In this document: piece by piece, positions 3,937 through 5,460 of the stretch
Numbering within the stretch: the stretch's first letter is position 1
Layout of the letters: the number at the start of each line of letters is the position of its first letter
Source: Syntrophomonadaceae bacterium
GTDB lineage: Bacteria > Bacillota > Dethiobacteria > DTU022
Assembly: GCA_003564055.1 (NCBI GenBank)
Contig: PWSG01000297.1
Location: forward strand, 1-5,460
Direction of reading: 5' to 3'
DNA: 5,460 nt
The notes under the pieces: generated by a model
What the model saw: only the letters and a program-made list of their open reading frames with translations
What the model was told of the DNA's origin: nothing
The model's database searches: none
Program-made: the position numbers and the translations under genes

Positions 3937-5460
3937 ATGCCTGATAGAACCTATCAAACTGAAACCGAAAGGCTTCGCTCTCTGAAAGAAAAAGCAAAGC
4001 TTGGCGGAGGAGAAAAAGCCATTGAGAAGCAGCACTCCCGGGGCAAGCTAACCGCGAGGGAAAGGATCGAATTTCTCCTGGATCCCGGCAGTTTCATTGA
4101 ATTTAATACCCTTGCAGAACACCAGTGTTACGATTTCAATATGCAGGAAAAGAAATTCCCCGGCGACGGAGTAGTTACCGGATATGGGACCGTTGACGGC
4201 AGGCTGGTTTTTATTTTTTCTGAAGATGTGACCGTTCTGGGTGGTTCAGTCGGCACCACACACGGTGCAAAGATCTGTTATGCGATTGACAAGGCAATCA
4301 TGGTGGGGGCGCCCCTGATCGGGCTTTATGAATCCGGCGGAGGCAGGATTCACGAAGGCTTTACCGCTTCCCGTAACGTTGCCGGTATGTTTCATCGCAA
4401 CACAAAAGCTTCCGGGGTGATCCCGCAAATCTCGGCAATAATGGGTACCTGTGCCGGGGTGGCAGTCTATTCGCCGGCAATTACCGATTTCATATTTATG
4501 GTTGAAAACACCAGTCAGATGTTTATTACCGGTCCCGGAGTAATCAAAGCCGTTACCGGAGAACAAATGGATATTGAGAGTCTCGGCGGAGCTAAAATAC
4601 ACTCCGAAACAAGCGGCAATGCCCATTTTGTTTATCCGAATGACCAGGAGTGCCTCCTGGGAATCAAAAGACTGCTCAGCTTCCTTCCCCTTAACAACAT
4701 CGAAGATCCTCCTCTTGTTGATACAGGCGACGATCCAAAACGAACCACTGAAGACCTGATGGAGATTGTTCCCGATGACTTTCGTGTCCCTTATGATGTC
4801 AAAAAAGTTATCTACCACATCGTCGATAACGGGGATTTCATGGAAATTCTTCCTAAATTCGGACAAACCCTGGTAATCGGTTTCGCCAGGCTTAACGGAA
4901 ACACTGTTGGTATTGTCGCCAACCAGCCGCTGATCATGGCCGGCTGCCTCGATATCGATTCTTCAGATAAAGGGGCCCGTTTTATCAGGTTCTGTGACGC
5001 TTTTAACATCCCCCTGGTTAACCTGGTCGATGTTCCCGGATTTATGCCCGGAAAAGATCAGGAATATGGAGGGATAATCAGGCATGGTGCTAAAATGCTT
5101 TACGCTTATTCAGAGGCAACAGTTCCCAAGATTACACTGAATATGCGCAAGAATTATGGCGGCGCTGTCATGGCCATGTGCTGTAAAGGGACAGAAGTTG
5201 ACCAGATGTTTGCCTGGCCTATCGCCAAACCGGTCGTTCTCGATACGGCCGCCGCCGTAGATATCATTTTTAAAAAGGAACTGACCGAAGCTGAAGACCA
5301 GGCAGCAGAAAGGGAAAAAAGGATCAGGGATTATGACTATTATTACTCAAACCCGTTCAATCCCGCCGGTAAAATGCTGCTTGATGATGTGATCGAACCG
5401 CAGGAAACAAGGGCCCGGTTAATTTCAGCCCTGAAGATGATGAAGACCAAGTGTGAAGAA
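3937..5460 (+). CDS. Acyl-CoA carboxylase carboxyltransferase (beta) subunit, PccB/MmdA-like, 3' end outside window
   Basis: Carboxyltransferase of a biotin-dependent acyl-CoA carboxylase (propionyl-CoA type), a methylmalonyl-CoA decarboxylase or a transcarboxylase. It moves CO2 between carboxybiotin and an acyl-CoA. All 508 codons to the window edge are open. The family has about 510-520 residues, so only a few are missing. The N-terminal half has RGKLTARERIEFLLDPGSF (35-53), FPGDGVVTGYGTVDGR (74-89), SGGGRIHEG (133-141), CAGVAVYSPA (172-181) and FITGPGVIKAVTGE (196-209). The C-terminal half has DVPGFMPGKDQEYGGIIRHG (365-384), EATVPKITLNMRKNYGGA (393-410) and AWPIAKPVVL (426-435). Glycines of both oxyanion-hole segments are kept. 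The segment after KNYGGA (411-435) departs from the usual AYDVM...AWPTAEIAVMG pattern, so this is a divergent branch. The partner biotin and carboxylase or membrane subunits are not in view and may lie downstream. Carboxylase and decarboxylase roles cannot be separated from this subunit alone. Confidence 0.93.
   Translation, partial: MPDRTYQTETERLRSLKEKAKLGGGEKAIEKQHSRGKLTARERIEFLLDPGSFIEFNTLAEHQCYDFNMQEKKFPGDGVVTGYGTVDGRLVFIFSEDVTVLGGSVGTTHGAKICYAIDKAIMVGAPLIGLYESGGGRIHEGFTASRNVAGMFHRNTKASGVIPQISAIMGTCAGVAVYSPAITDFIFMVENTSQMFITGPGVIKAVTGEQMDIESLGGAKIHSETSGNAHFVYPNDQECLLGIKRLLSFLPLNNIEDPPLVDTGDDPKRTTEDLMEIVPDDFRVPYDVKKVIYHIVDNGDFMEILPKFGQTLVIGFARLNGNTVGIVANQPLIMAGCLDIDSSDKGARFIRFCDAFNIPLVNLVDVPGFMPGKDQEYGGIIRHGAKMLYAYSEATVPKITLNMRKNYGGAVMAMCCKGTEVDQMFAWPIAKPVVLDTAAAVDIIFKKELTEAEDQAAEREKRIRDYDYYYSNPFNPAGKMLLDDVIEPQETRARLISALKMMKTKCEE

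Noticed and set aside
4246..4866. 206-residue open frame on the minus strand
   Set aside because: It is antisense to the carboxyltransferase, whose motifs fill the same bases on the plus strand.

Overview
This 5.46 kb window looks like part of the chromosome of an anaerobic Gram-positive bacterium, probably a clostridial Firmicute. That view rests on strong Shine-Dalgarno sites (AGGGGG, GGGAGG), near-consensus sigma-A-type promoters, moderate GC, and a gene set of CoA-thioester enzymes. The assignment is inferred from style and content; there is no phylogenetic marker in the window.

Layout. Positions 1-740 (minus) hold a 3-hydroxyacyl/3-hydroxybutyryl-CoA dehydrogenase that runs off the left edge. 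Positions 774-1955 (minus) hold a complete thiolase that ends 33 bp before the dehydrogenase, so the two form one transcription unit in the order thiolase then dehydrogenase. A candidate promoter lies at 2006-2033. Positions 1956-2911 contain no intact gene. Within this gap, 2205-2615 (minus) is the wreck of a CopB-like (CPH-motif) heavy-metal P-type ATPase with stop codons, two frame changes and an apparent internal deletion. The rest of the gap holds inverted repeats only. Positions 2912-3697 (minus) hold a crotonase-family enoyl-CoA hydratase/isomerase-like protein. Positions 3698-3936 form a divergent regulatory region. Positions 3937-5460 (plus) hold a carboxyltransferase (beta-type) subunit of a biotin-dependent acyl-CoA carboxylase or decarboxylase, open at the right edge but nearly full length.

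How the genes fit together. Crotonase, 3-hydroxyacyl-CoA dehydrogenase and thiolase could carry out consecutive steps of beta-oxidation, or the reverse steps of butyrate-type synthesis. The carboxyltransferase could link propionyl-CoA and methylmalonyl-CoA to this module, as in odd-chain or branched-chain acid breakdown. Two enzymes have changes at catalytic positions: the crotonase lacks the second catalytic glutamate, and the dehydrogenase lacks the usual PGF-x-x-N-R motif. They may therefore act on an unusual substrate.

The most interesting points are the ATPase remnant inside a fatty-acid gene cluster, the two divergent promoters flanking a 9-bp direct repeat placed 10 bp from each -35 box, and the two altered active sites. 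I saw no CRISPR array, RNA gene, intact mobile element or clearly new multi-gene system.
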